A DNA stretch of 64,000 nt from an uncultured Eubacterium sp. (GCA_910584595.1 CAJUBQ010000005.1:1-64000); one strand, 5' to 3'; shown: positions 8,118-16,829, counted from the stretch's first letter. Numbers and translations: made by a program. Notes: generated from the sequence alone by a model not told the origin.

Positions 8118-9926
8118 ATGGCTGCTAAAAAAAGTACGGATGTAATGATTGCAGGGAAAGGATATACTTTGAGCGGTTATGAAGAAGAAGGATATCTTCA
8201 GCATGTTGCATCCTATATTAATACGAAGATTTCTGAAATTACAGAACGGGATGAATACCGCAGGATTCCAAATGATATGAAGTCCATTTTAATTCAGCTG
8301 AATATTGCGGACGACTTCTTTAAAGCAAAGAAGCAGTTTGAAGCTGCGGAAGAAAATTATAAAAAAGCTGAAAAAGATTTATTTGAACTAAAGCATGAGC
8401 TCGTAGATACACAGATGAAAGTGGAAGAACTGCTCGAGAAGCTGAACCGGGAACGTCAGGAACGCAACCAGAAGTCCGGACGAGAGAGCCAGCTGGAGGA
8501 AAACTATAGAAAGCTGGAAGAAAAATATCAGCTTTTAGCAGGCAATGCAAAAGTGGCGGAAGAAAGAAATCGTCAGTTCGAAGAAATGCTTCGTCTTACC
8601 CAACAGGAAAAGCGCGAGGTTGAAGCAGTAAATAAAGAGCTGCGGCTGAATAAAGAAAAACTGGAAACGACACTGGCGGACGCACTGCTTGGCGCTGCGA
8701 CGACAACAGCAAACGCTTCGAAGAAAAAAAATACAGATTCGAAAAGTGGGGATTCAAAAGCAGCTGATGTCAATACAACTGAATTGCATTCAGAGGCAGA
8801 TCTTGCTGCGGGGGAAGAAGATTCTGAACCAAAGGAACCGGAAGTCAGTACAGAGCAGGAAGTGATGTTAGCAGAAGAACGGGAAGATTATCTGACTCCC
8901 ACAGAGCTTTCAAAAGAAGAAGTAACACAGCTGCGGGAAGCGATACATGAGACGATGGAGGAGCTTTCAAAAGAAGAACCACTAGAAGAATTTTCTAATA
9001 AGGAATCTTCTAATAACGAATCTTCCAAGAATGAACCTTCCGACCAAGAACCTTCCAATCAAAAGCCTTCCAATCAAGAACTTTTCAAGAAAGAATTTCC
9101 AAATGAAAAAACTTTCCAAGAAGAATTGTTAAGGCAAGAACCACCCAAAGAAGAATTATTAGGAGAAGAACCGTCCAAAGAAGGATTATCTAAAGAAGGA
9201 TTACAAGAAAAAGAATTACACGAAAAACTTTCATCGCAAGAGTTTTCTGATGAGGAATACGTGGAAAAAAAGTCTTTGCAGCAAAAAGAAGTTTCTAAGG
9301 AGGATATGACGCTTCATTCTGCTGATGTCGAAAAGTCTGCATCTGACGAAGAACTGACAGAACAGGAGCAGTCGGAGGAGTTAGCAGTTACTAAAACAGA
9401 GGAGCAGCCGGAGGAGTTAGCAGTTTCCGAAACAGAGAAGCAGCCGGAAGAGACATTCATTTCGGAAACAGAGGAGCAGCCGGAGGAGCTAGCAGTTTCT
9501 ATGCAGTCGGATTCATTGGAGAAGGAGCCTGTGATGGAAGAGGCTTTAGAGCCGGAACCGGATCCGGCGCAGGGACTTTTTTCGTCATCTAAAAGCTCCA
9601 TTGTGCTGACACCCGGATTATCCGAAGAGGAATTAACAGAATTGCTTGGCCCAATCAGGGAACCGCAGCATACAATGCCTGAGCTTTCCAAAGAAGAGCT
9701 GGAAGAATTACTGGCGCCTGCGGCCAGACATGAGCTTACAGATGAAGGCCCTATGCCGGAACCGGATGAGGAGGATGAATATATTTCATCTGTCATGTCA
9801 GAAATTACGGAAGACGATGATCCTGAAATAAAAGCTCTCGCAAAGCAGATAGCGGAACTGGAACGGCAGGAACATGCAGAAAAGTTTAAGAAAAAATCAA
9901 AAAAAGGGAAAAAACGAAAGCGCTGA
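8118..9926 (+). CDS. ZapA-like cell division protein with a very long repetitive acidic tail
   Basis: 602 aa, against ~85-130 aa for ordinary ZapA. Residues ~1-95 resemble ZapA (VMIAGKGYTLSGYEEEGYLQHVASYINTK is the beta-hairpin and helix region; positions 8-36). ZapA binds and bundles FtsZ at the division ring. Residues ~75-195 are a predicted coiled coil rich in E, K and Q. From ~residue 200 the protein is low-complexity and acidic, with two repeat families: pentapeptides like EPSNQ/EPSKE (DNA 9003-9197) and a 12-residue unit EELAVSETEEQP (9375-9500). Later there are two PGLSEEELTELLGP-like segments. It ends in a strongly basic tail (KKKSKKGKKRKR). Own promoter and terminator. Inference: an FtsZ-ring factor with an expanded disordered spacer; the ZapA call rests on the first ~95 residues only. 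Confidence 0.78.
   Translation: MAAKKSTDVMIAGKGYTLSGYEEEGYLQHVASYINTKISEITERDEYRRIPNDMKSILIQLNIADDFFKAKKQFEAAEENYKKAEKDLFELKHELVDTQMKVEELLEKLNRERQERNQKSGRESQLEENYRKLEEKYQLLAGNAKVAEERNRQFEEMLRLTQQEKREVEAVNKELRLNKEKLETTLADALLGAATTTANASKKKNTDSKSGDSKAADVNTTELHSEADLAAGEEDSEPKEPEVSTEQEVMLAEEREDYLTPTELSKEEVTQLREAIHETMEELSKEEPLEEFSNKESSNNESSKNEPSDQEPSNQKPSNQELFKKEFPNEKTFQEELLRQEPPKEELLGEEPSKEGLSKEGLQEKELHEKLSSQEFSDEEYVEKKSLQQKEVSKEDMTLHSADVEKSASDEELTEQEQSEELAVTKTEEQPEELAVSETEKQPEETFISETEEQPEELAVSMQSDSLEKEPVMEEALEPEPDPAQGLFSSSKSSIVLTPGLSEEELTELLGPIREPQHTMPELSKEELEELLAPAARHELTDEGPMPEPDEEDEYISSVMSEITEDDDPEIKALAKQIAELERQEHAEKFKKKSKKGKKRKR
9003..9197 (+). repeat. 15-nt (pentacodon) tandem array in the zapA-like gene
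   Basis: Thirteen consecutive in-phase 15-nt units, typically GAA-CCT-TCC-AAT-CAA or GAA-TTA-TCT-AAA-GAA, encode E-[PSL]-[SL]-x-[EQN]. Flanking decayed units extend it to about 8961-9299, with four-codon units at 8991 and 9198. Units differ at many positions, so the array is not a recent perfect duplication. Confidence 0.85.
9375..9500 (+). repeat. 36-nt tandem repeat in the zapA-like gene
   Basis: Three and a half 36-nt units (9375, 9411, 9447, partial at 9483) encode EELAVTKTEEQP, EELAVSETEKQP, EETFISETEEQP and EELAVS. More conserved than the 15-nt array upstream. Confidence 0.85.
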
Positions 9927-9979
9927 CACGAAATGGTGATTCCTGCAGCTGCTATGAAAGAATAGGGTTATGAAAAAAT

Positions 9980-10007
9980 GGGGATGGAGCCAATCCGTTC
10001 CCTTTTT
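9980..10007 (+). terminator. Intrinsic terminator after the zapA-like gene
   Basis: GGGGATGG (9980-9987) pairs with CCGTTCCC (9995-10002), with two G-T pairs, loop AGCCAAT, then TTTTT. Separates the zapA-like gene from the U32 gene. Confidence 0.55.
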
Positions 10008-10086
10008 GATTCAGGAATGGAGGGGCATATAGAAAAAGTGGCGGATTTGATTCAGGAATGGAGAGGCATATGAAAAAAGTGACGGA
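10005..10086 (+). repeat. 41-bp tandem duplication covering the U32 start region
   Basis: Copy 1 (10005-10045) and copy 2 (10046-10086) match at 37 of 41 positions. Each copy contains a GGAATGGAGRGG stretch. Copy 2 holds the real ATG at 10070; in copy 1 the same codon reads ATA. A frame opened by ATG 10017 in copy 1 runs 18 codons and ends in TGA overlapping the U32 ATG. Confidence 0.85.
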
Positions 10087-12325
10087 TAAAAAGCAGGATA
10101 GCAGCAGGCAGATTCATGCGCCAAGGAACAGGAAAGCTCCGGAACTGCTGGCGCCCGCAGGTTCATTTGAAATATGCAAAGCCGTTGTCCAGGCGGGAGC
10201 AGATGCAGTCTATGCCGGCGGCAGCCGTTATGGTGCAAGGGCGTTTGCGGAAAATTTCACACAGGAAGAACTGCTTCAAGCGATAGATTTGGTGCATTTG
10301 CATGGCAAAAAATTGTATCTGACAGTCAATACACTGTTGAAACAGACTGAGATGGATGCATTGTATGAATATTTGCTGCCCTATTATTTACAGGGATTGG
10401 ATGCAGTCATCGTACAGGATTTTGGAGTGATGCAGCATATACGTCGTTGGTTTGCGGACTTGCCGGTGCATATTAGTACGCAGATGTCAGTTGCCGGTGT
10501 GTATGGTGTTTCCTATTTGCAGAAATTGGGCGCTGCACGAATTGTTACGGCAAGAGAACTGTCATTAGAAGAAATTCGTGAGATTCGAAGACAGTCAGAC
10601 GTGGAAATTGAATGTTTTGTACATGGAGCGCTTTGTTATTGCTATTCGGGTCAATGTCTGCTCAGCAGTCTGCTTGGCGCAAGGAGCGGCAATCGCGGGC
10701 GCTGTGCACAGCCGTGTCGTCTGCCTTATACGATATTGGATGAAGAAAGAAAACCGCTCGGGAAAAATGGTTATCCGCTCAGTCCAAAAGACCTGTGTAC
10801 GATCGACCAGATTCCACAGCTAGCCGAAGCAGGTATTACTTCTTTTAAAATTGAAGGAAGGATGAAATCGGTCGAATATGCTGCAGGAGTGACCGCTCTT
10901 TATCGAAAATATATCGATGATTATATGGAAAAAGGTTTTGTGTGTGTAACGAAACAGGATTATGAAGGTCTGCTGCAGGCCGGAAACCGCAGCGGATTTA
11001 CAGGCGGTTATTATAAAAGGCATAACGGTGCGGATATGATAACCATGACACATCCAAGATACGAAAAGAGCATTGTATTCGATCAAAATAAAAGCTATGC
11101 GTATGAGAAAAAGCTTGCAGTACAGGCATCCGCTTGTTTTAAAATCGGTGAACCGGCGGTATTTAAAGTGTCTTCCCGGGGGTGTTTGGTATCGGCAGAG
11201 CATGGCGTTGTACAGGCAGCACAAACGCAGCCGGTAAGCAGGGAAATGATTCTGACACAGCTTTCCAAAACCGGAAATACGCCGTTTGAAATAGAAAAGA
11301 TCGATATACAGATGGATCCAAATGTCTTTTTGCCGAAGCAGATGCTTAATCAGCTCCGCCGCAAGGCGCTTGGTCAGCTGGAGGAGAATATGTTGCGGCA
11401 AAGCCGCAGAGCTGTGCCGGATGCGGTGGCTGAGCAAAATCCGCGGCAGCAGGATGCTGCTCTAAAAAGCGGGAACAAGGATACGGATGTCCAGACTTAT
11501 TTTACAGCTGCAGTGGAACAGGCTGAGCAGCTTTGCGCTGTTTTGGAACAGGAGTGGATCCGTCGCATTTATTTGGACAGTTCCATGTATAGACATGAGC
11601 ATTTTCCCACACAATTAAAAGAACATACCGCTCGTATTCATGCGGCAGGAAAACAGGCATTTCTCATTCTGCCTCCGGTACTGCGCAGCAAAACGGCTGC
11701 TTTTTATAAAGAACGGTGGCAGGATATTTGTAACAGCGGAGTGGACGGCTATCTTGCAAAAACGATGGATGAGTTAGGCTTTTTGGAACAGATGGAGGCG
11801 GATAAACAATGCTGTGTTTTAGACCATAGCCTGTATACGTATTCGAATGAGACAAAAGAGAGCTATTGCAGTCTTGGGTGGAGCTATGATACGGTTCCTC
11901 TGGAATTGAATAAAAAGGAATTGTCTGCAAGAAATAATACTGCAAGCGAGCTGATTGTTTATGGGTATTTGCCATTAATGACCAGTGCGCAGTGTATCAA
12001 AAAAACAATGGGGCGCTGTACAAAGACAAATGGCCTGTGTTATTTAAAAGACCGTTATGCAAAGGAATTTGCGGTTCGGAATGTCTGCAGTGAATGTTAT
12101 AACACGATATATAACGCACAGCCGATGTCACTGATCCAGCTGGCAGAAGAAATTAAAAAACTACATCCTGCTGCATACAGGTTATGTTTTACAACCGAAT
12201 CCAAACAGATGGTAAGCCGGATTTTGCACTGTGTCAGAACATCATTTTTTGAACGGCAGACGACGGATCTTATGTCTGTCATTGGTGCATATACAAATGG
12301 CCATTATAAACGTGGCGTAGAGTAG
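10070..12325 (+). CDS. U32 family peptidase / RlhA-like protein with DUF3656
   Basis: About 751 aa. I choose ATG 10070 (GGAG six nt upstream) over the in-frame ATG 10058. The N-terminal U32 domain starts ELLAPAGSFEICKAVVQAGADAVY (residues ~24-47) and carries the family cysteines in HGALCYCYSGQC and NRGRCAQPCRLPY, which in relatives hold an iron-sulfur cluster. A DUF3656-like middle and a second barrel-like half follow, ending with CSECYNTIYN. E. coli RlhA, a relative, hydroxylates 23S rRNA C2501 using prephenate-derived chemistry; other members were called collagenases. I favour an RNA-modification role, by family inference. It is followed after 8 nt by the FtsW/RodA gene. Confidence 0.88.
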   Translation: MKKVTDKKQDSSRQIHAPRNRKAPELLAPAGSFEICKAVVQAGADAVYAGGSRYGARAFAENFTQEELLQAIDLVHLHGKKLYLTVNTLLKQTEMDALYEYLLPYYLQGLDAVIVQDFGVMQHIRRWFADLPVHISTQMSVAGVYGVSYLQKLGAARIVTARELSLEEIREIRRQSDVEIECFVHGALCYCYSGQCLLSSLLGARSGNRGRCAQPCRLPYTILDEERKPLGKNGYPLSPKDLCTIDQIPQLAEAGITSFKIEGRMKSVEYAAGVTALYRKYIDDYMEKGFVCVTKQDYEGLLQAGNRSGFTGGYYKRHNGADMITMTHPRYEKSIVFDQNKSYAYEKKLAVQASACFKIGEPAVFKVSSRGCLVSAEHGVVQAAQTQPVSREMILTQLSKTGNTPFEIEKIDIQMDPNVFLPKQMLNQLRRKALGQLEENMLRQSRRAVPDAVAEQNPRQQDAALKSGNKDTDVQTYFTAAVEQAEQLCAVLEQEWIRRIYLDSSMYRHEHFPTQLKEHTARIHAAGKQAFLILPPVLRSKTAAFYKERWQDICNSGVDGYLAKTMDELGFLEQMEADKQCCVLDHSLYTYSNETKESYCSLGWSYDTVPLELNKKELSARNNTASELIVYGYLPLMTSAQCIKKTMGRCTKTNGLCYLKDRYAKEFAVRNVCSECYNTIYNAQPMSLIQLAEEIKKLHPAAYRLCFTTESKQMVSRILHCVRTSFFERQTTDLMSVIGAYTNGHYKRGVE

Positions 12326-12333
12326 GAGAAATC

Positions 12334-13665
12334 ATGGAACATCTGATGATCGAATTGTCAAAATATCTGATGATCTTTTTATTTGCATGTTATACCTTTA
12401 CCTGTTTCCATGCTTTAAATGGAAAAAAATCACAAAGACGGCTGAAACGGATTTTGAGAAAACAGGCAAAACTGATCTTTTTGATACACTTAAATGCATT
12501 TGCTGTTATTTTTGCTGTGCAAAAGACAGTAAATGTATGGATTGCTTATGTGATGCAGGCAGCTTTGCTTGGCTGCATTTTGATTATTTATAAATACATC
12601 TATAAACGTGCCAGCGGGCTTGTTGTTAACAACATGTGTATGCTGCTGGCTATTGGATTTGTAATATTATACCGTCTTCATCCGGACAAGGCGGTACGGC
12701 AGTATGAGATTGCGGTAGCGGCGGTGGTCATTACAATGATTATTCCATTTTTTATCCATAAACTGCATTTTCTGGACAGGCTGACATGGCTGTATGCGGT
12801 CGTTGGCATTGCGCTGTTAGCGGCAGTTGCAGTACTTGGCTCGGTGAGCTATGGAGCAAAGCTTTCGTTTCAGGTAGCAGGCATTGCGATCCAGCCATCC
12901 GAATTTGTAAAAATCCTGTTTGTATTTTTTACAGCATCCATGTTTGCCAAATCTACACAGTTTTCGCAGGTATGCAAAGCGACGATGGTAGCAGCCGTAC
13001 ATGTGCTGGTACTCGTTGTATCCAAAGATCTTGGCGCTGCGCTTATTTTTTTTATTACGTATCTTGTGATGCTGTACGTAGCGACCCGCAATCCGTTTTA
13101 TTTTATCAGCGGGCTTGTAAGTGGAAGTGCGGCTTCTGTCCTGGCTTATCAACTGTTTCGCCATGTAAGGGTACGTGTTACGGCGTGGAAAGATCCGCTG
13201 TCAGTTATTAACGATGAGGGCTATCAGGTATGCCAGTCGTTGTTTGCGATCGGTACCGGAGGATGGTTTGGCATGGGATTATATCAGGGGATGCCAAATA
13301 AAATCCCGATTGTGGAAGAAGATTTTGTATTTGCGGCAGTCTCAGAGGAACTGGGCGGTATTTTTGCAGTCTGTCTGATTATGGTATGCGCCAGCTGTTA
13401 TTTGATGTTTTTAAATATTGCGATGCAGATGCACGATCAGTTTTATAAGCTGATTGCGTTAGGACTTGGTACGGTATACGGATTTCAGGTGTTTTTAACA
13501 GTAGGCGGCGTAACGAAATTTATCCCGTCCACAGGCGTAACGCTGCCGCTTGTAAGCTATGGCGGAAGCTCCTTACTCAGCACGTTTATTATATTTGCAG
13601 TGATTCAGGGACTATATATTTTAAGAGAAGATGGAGAAGAGTTTGACGAAAGGTTAGATTCATGA
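12334..13665 (+). CDS. FtsW/RodA/SpoVE family peptidoglycan glycosyltransferase
   Basis: 443 aa SEDS protein with about ten to twelve membrane segments, preceded by AGGAGA. SEDS proteins polymerise lipid II into glycan strands together with a class B PBP. Visible signatures: IAIQPSEFVKILFVFF, SKDLGAALIFFITYLVMLYVAT, then IPIVEEDFVFAAVSEELGG and STGVTLPLVSYGGSSLL, matching the conserved Q-PSE, D-G and PFVSYGGSS-type blocks. The downstream PBP gene overlaps by 4 nt (ATGA), so the pair is translationally coupled and likely forms the polymerase-transpeptidase complex. Whether it is FtsW, RodA or SpoVE cannot be decided from sequence alone. Confidence 0.93.
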   Translation: MEHLMIELSKYLMIFLFACYTFTCFHALNGKKSQRRLKRILRKQAKLIFLIHLNAFAVIFAVQKTVNVWIAYVMQAALLGCILIIYKYIYKRASGLVVNNMCMLLAIGFVILYRLHPDKAVRQYEIAVAAVVITMIIPFFIHKLHFLDRLTWLYAVVGIALLAAVAVLGSVSYGAKLSFQVAGIAIQPSEFVKILFVFFTASMFAKSTQFSQVCKATMVAAVHVLVLVVSKDLGAALIFFITYLVMLYVATRNPFYFISGLVSGSAASVLAYQLFRHVRVRVTAWKDPLSVINDEGYQVCQSLFAIGTGGWFGMGLYQGMPNKIPIVEEDFVFAAVSEELGGIFAVCLIMVCASCYLMFLNIAMQMHDQFYKLIALGLGTVYGFQVFLTVGGVTKFIPSTGVTLPLVSYGGSSLLSTFIIFAVIQGLYILREDGEEFDERLDS

Positions 13666-15452
13666 ACAGAAATTCAGTAAATAGAGATTCGGTAAATAAG
13701 GATTCCATAAAAAAGAGCAGCATGAAAAACAGCGGAAGAAAAACCAGTGACAGAAAAAGAGATTCTATAAAAGAAAGTTCTATAAAAGAGAAATCAATAA
13801 AAGAAAGATCGATAAAAGGACGTTTTAGGAAGGCGGATCTGGAAGAAGCGGAAGAAAAGCAACGCAAGAGGGAGGTTGAAAAACTTCTGAGTGAACAGTA
13901 CCGGCAGGAAAAATCAAAAAAACGTACAGAAGCAGAACAGATTTCTCAAAAACAAAATTCGAAACGTGGAATGAACTATACTGCACAAGGGTTATTGAAC
14001 CATGTGAAGGATTATGATAATAAAAAGCAGAAATATCCGGTGAAAAATTCAGTCAGAAACCGGGAATTTGCGGTCGTCACTTATTTGTTTCTTGCGATAT
14101 TTTTAGGAATGATTGCATATTTTACTTATTTTCAGGTTGAAAAAAGTGAAGCGTTTATCAACAGTTCTTATAATGCCAGACAAGATGCATTTGCAGACCG
14201 TATCCGCAGAGGTGACATTTTATCCGCACAGGGAGAGGTGCTTGCAACGACAAATACCGCATCGGACGGCGCCGAATCCAGGAGCTATCCATATGGCAGA
14301 ATGTTTGCACATGCAGTTGGGTTCAGTACCAACGGGAAATCGGGCATTGAGTCTATGAATAATTTCCAGCTGCTTCGCTCCCATGCTTTCTTTTTGGAGA
14401 AAATATGGAATGAACTGCAGGATAAGAAAAATATTGGTGATACCGTCGTAACAACGTTAGAGCTGCGTGTACAAAAAGCGGCATACGAAGCGCTTGGCAG
14501 CTATCAGGGTGCAGTCATTGCCATGCAGCCTTCTACCGGAAAAATACTGGCAATGGTATCCAAGCCGGATTTTGACCCTAACACGATCGCATCAGACTGG
14601 GACAGTATTACCGCATCCGGCGGAAATTCTTCGGCGCTGTTAAATCGTGTGACGCAAGGGTTATATCCGCCAGGTTCCACCTTTAAAATATTTACGCTGC
14701 TGGAATATATGAAAGAGAATAAAAACTATAAAGGCTATGCGTATCAGTGCGGCGGCAGCTTAACAGAAGATGGAAATGTGATTCATTGCTTTGGAAATGC
14801 CGTACATGGACAGGAAGATTTAAAGACGGCATTTGCTCATTCATGTAATACGTCTTTTTCGAGTATCGGGTTGTCTTTAAACCTGGACAAATTTGCCGGG
14901 ACCAATAAAAAACTGCTGTTTAATTCTGAACTGCCCTGTGATTTTCCGTATAAACAGAGCAGTTATACATTATCCTCCGGCGCATCTGCATGGGAAATTA
15001 TGCAGACATCCATCGGACAGGGAAAAACGCTTGTCACACCATATCATCTTGCGCTTGTGATGGCTGCGGTGAACCATAACGGGGTATTAATGCGGCCATA
15101 TGTGATTGATAAGGTGACCAACTACGAAGGAACGCTGGTGTCTGAAACTATGCCGCAAGTGTATGGGCAGCTGCTGACAGAGAAAAAAGCAAAGACACTC
15201 AGACAGTATTTGCGGGAAGTCGTAACAAACGGAACAGCGACCGCATTAAACGGACAAAGCTATACAGCCGCCGGAAAGACCGGGTCAGCGGAATTTACAA
15301 GCGCCAAAGACAGTCATGCGTGGTTTACGGGATACGCATCGAAAGAAGGAAAGGAAGATCTGGTTGTAGCTGTCGTTTTGGAAGGCGCAGGTACAGGAGG
15401 CGCTCATGCGGCGCCTGTTGCAAAAGCGGTTTTTGACGCGTATTTTCAATAG
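13662..15452 (+). CDS. Class B penicillin-binding protein (transpeptidase)
   Basis: 596 aa. One membrane segment at ~residues 138-160 (YLFLAIFLGMIAYFTYF), then a short dimerisation region (RIRRGDILSAQGEVLATT) and a transpeptidase domain. The catalytic triad motifs are PPGSTFKIF (Ser ~339), HSCNTSF (SxN) and GKTGSAEF (Lys ~539). It cross-links peptidoglycan made by the coupled SEDS protein. The cytoplasmic N-terminus is unusual: ~135 residues, very basic, opening with ten pentapeptides such as NRDSV and KESSI (separate repeat entry). Ordinary class B PBPs have a short cytoplasmic tail. Last gene before the AT-rich accessory insert; I see no clear terminator after it. Confidence 0.94.
   Translation: MNRNSVNRDSVNKDSIKKSSMKNSGRKTSDRKRDSIKESSIKEKSIKERSIKGRFRKADLEEAEEKQRKREVEKLLSEQYRQEKSKKRTEAEQISQKQNSKRGMNYTAQGLLNHVKDYDNKKQKYPVKNSVRNREFAVVTYLFLAIFLGMIAYFTYFQVEKSEAFINSSYNARQDAFADRIRRGDILSAQGEVLATTNTASDGAESRSYPYGRMFAHAVGFSTNGKSGIESMNNFQLLRSHAFFLEKIWNELQDKKNIGDTVVTTLELRVQKAAYEALGSYQGAVIAMQPSTGKILAMVSKPDFDPNTIASDWDSITASGGNSSALLNRVTQGLYPPGSTFKIFTLLEYMKENKNYKGYAYQCGGSLTEDGNVIHCFGNAVHGQEDLKTAFAHSCNTSFSSIGLSLNLDKFAGTNKKLLFNSELPCDFPYKQSSYTLSSGASAWEIMQTSIGQGKTLVTPYHLALVMAAVNHNGVLMRPYVIDKVTNYEGTLVSETMPQVYGQLLTEKKAKTLRQYLREVVTNGTATALNGQSYTAAGKTGSAEFTSAKDSHAWFTGYASKEGKEDLVVAVVLEGAGTGGAHAAPVAKAVFDAYFQ
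13665..13814 (+). repeat. 15-nt tandem array at the PBP N-terminus
   Basis: Ten uninterrupted 15-nt units begin right after the ATG, for example AAT-AGA-GAT-TCG-GTA and AAA-GAA-AGT-TCT-ATA, encoding [NK]-x-[DS]-S-[VI]. Some middle units have decayed (KNSGR, KTSDR). Confidence 0.88.
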
Positions 15453-15714
15453 ATTAACACTCGTATTTCATATTGCTGCAGTCATCCATAACTTCCTAAC
15501 CAAAAGTGTGAAGCCTATTGACAATGCTTGTGTGACATAAAGTAGCAAAAACTAAATAATAATATACAAAATGACAGTCGCCACTATTCCGAAGCTTAAA
15601 ATTCTACTGTGGAAATGCTTATAACAGACGTGTCAGTTTTGAAAGCTTATTCCATTTGCTAATTGGAAATAGAATGATATTCGTGATTAATTTAACCTAA
15701 AAGAGGGTTTAATT

Positions 15715-15734
15715 CCCCGCAGCTTGCTGTGGGG
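15715..15734. repeat. REP-like GC-rich palindrome
   Basis: CCCCGCAGC pairs with GCTGTGGGG (one G-T pair) around a TT loop, inside otherwise AT-rich DNA. The form resembles REP/RAYT-type palindromes or a hairpin end of an IS200-like element; no transposase is present. The T-rich run after it is short, so it is not a typical terminator. Confidence 0.5.
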
Positions 15735-15860
15735 AGTTTCATTAATCTGTAAACAGCTGGAATAATGAAAAAAAGGAGTGAAAAAATATTAGTTAGGTGT
15801 TATAATAAAAGTCTGCTAAATTATATTAGTTTTTTTAGTTATAATTCCGCATAATTTTTT

Positions 15861-15989
15861 GACTTACGTAGGAAACTGCTTAAATACTGGATTTTCAGTA
15901 CATGCTGTAAGTCCAACAGGTTCTATTTACACCATATGCTTTCTACCTACGTTATTTTCTGTAATCCAGTATTTACAAGTGCTTTCTAC
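15861..15989. repeat. Long imperfect inverted repeat (MITE-like or structured RNA)
   Basis: Arms 15868-15893 and 15963-15989 are imperfect reverse complements, with a perfect 12-bp core AAATACTGGATT/AATCCAGTATTT. Nested within, GACTTAC (15861-15867) pairs with GTAAGTC (15907-15913), and ACGTAGG (15866) with CCTACGT (15946). The pairings are mutually exclusive, so alternative folds are possible. Confidence 0.55.
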
Positions 15990-16089
15990 AACGAAATCAT
16001 ATGTAAGTAGAATTTGTGTGTGGAACTATAGTTAAGTATTGTAAAGAGGAGTTTCGAATTTATAATTTTTTTCAGGAGGATGCTGTGTT

Positions 16090-16272
16090 ATGTGTAATAT
16101 AAAGGAATATGAAAAAGTTTATGATGATATGATAGATAAACTTTCACCGGCAGATACGCTGCTGCTTATGGTGAAAGCCGAAACAGAAGACCAAAGAAAT
16201 TTTTATCGGATAGTGGGGAATTATCTATTGCAGAAAAAGCAGAAAATTGTGGTTGAAAGGAAGCTGTTTTAA
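16090..16272 (+). CDS. Small protein upstream of zeta-type toxin, putative antitoxin
   Basis: 60 aa, well-placed AGGAGG 10 nt before the ATG. Mostly helical and charged (KEYEKVYDDMIDKLSPADTLLLMVKAE). I do not recognise a family. Its stop overlaps the toxin ATG by one base (TAATG), which is typical of antitoxin-toxin pairs, and its size fits an epsilon-type antitoxin. The antitoxin role is inferred only from position. Confidence 0.7.
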   Translation: MCNIKEYEKVYDDMIDKLSPADTLLLMVKAETEDQRNFYRIVGNYLLQKKQKIVVERKLF

Positions 16273-16829
16273 TGCCAAAATATATTTTGATTGCTGGTGT
16301 TAATGGTGCAGGAAAGTCTACTTTATACCATATTTTGGACAACCTGCATGATATGCCCCGGATTAATATAGATGAAATAGTACGGGATTTTGGTGATTGG
16401 AGAAATCCCTCTGATGTAATGGAAGCCGGAAAAATTGCAGTGAGACAATTGCGGCAGCTTTTAGGGGAAAAACGATCTTTTAATCAAGAGACAACATTGT
16501 GCGGAAAATCTATTATAAAAAGCATTAAAAAAGCAAAGTGTCTGGGTTATCAGATAGAGATACATTATGTCGGGGTAGATTCTGTTGAAATAGCAAAAGC
16601 CAGGGTTAAAGAACGCGTAAAAAATGGCGGACATGGTATCCCGGATATAGATATTCAAAAACGGTATTTGGAATCTTTTTTGAATTTGAAATATATCATG
16701 TCTGATTGTGATACTGTTTATTTCTATGATAATACAAAATCATTCAACTGTTTTGCAGTATACAGATCTGATGGAGATATGGTAATATACCCAGATTTTC
16801 CGGCTTGGTTTCAGTTGGTCATAGAATGA
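16272..16829 (+). CDS. Zeta toxin family protein (P-loop kinase)
   Basis: 185 aa. Walker A GVNGAGKST at residues ~9-17; NIDEIVRDFG follows, like the D/E of zeta kinases; FNQETTLCG matches the zeta E-T-T motif; and RVKERVKNGGHGIPDIDIQ carries the conserved R and GGH-P motif, followed by KRYLES. Zeta toxins phosphorylate UDP-N-acetylglucosamine (PezT-type) and block wall synthesis; stand-alone chromosomal members of this subgroup are less studied. AT-rich compared with the flanking PBP gene, and sited directly after wall-synthesis genes. Part of the accessory insert; likely acquired by transfer (inference). Confidence 0.85.
   Translation: MPKYILIAGVNGAGKSTLYHILDNLHDMPRINIDEIVRDFGDWRNPSDVMEAGKIAVRQLRQLLGEKRSFNQETTLCGKSIIKSIKKAKCLGYQIEIHYVGVDSVEIAKARVKERVKNGGHGIPDIDIQKRYLESFLNLKYIMSDCDTVYFYDNTKSFNCFAVYRSDGDMVIYPDFPAWFQLVIE

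Larger units (their letters stand above)
15453..16089. other. AT-rich intergenic stretch of ~640 bp with palindromes
   Basis: No coding frame is supported. It holds a GC-rich REP-like palindrome (15715-15734), an inverted-repeat structure (15861-15989) and, at its end, AGGAGG for the antitoxin-like gene. Two TATAAT hexamers (15801 and 15840) have no convincing -35 partner. It marks the left edge of the accessory insert. Confidence 0.6.

Noticed and set aside
9314..9796. 160-codon minus-strand frame rich in Ser
   Set aside because: It is the antisense of the acidic repeats of the zapA-like gene; GAA/GAG codons read as Ser-rich on the other strand. No ribosome site.
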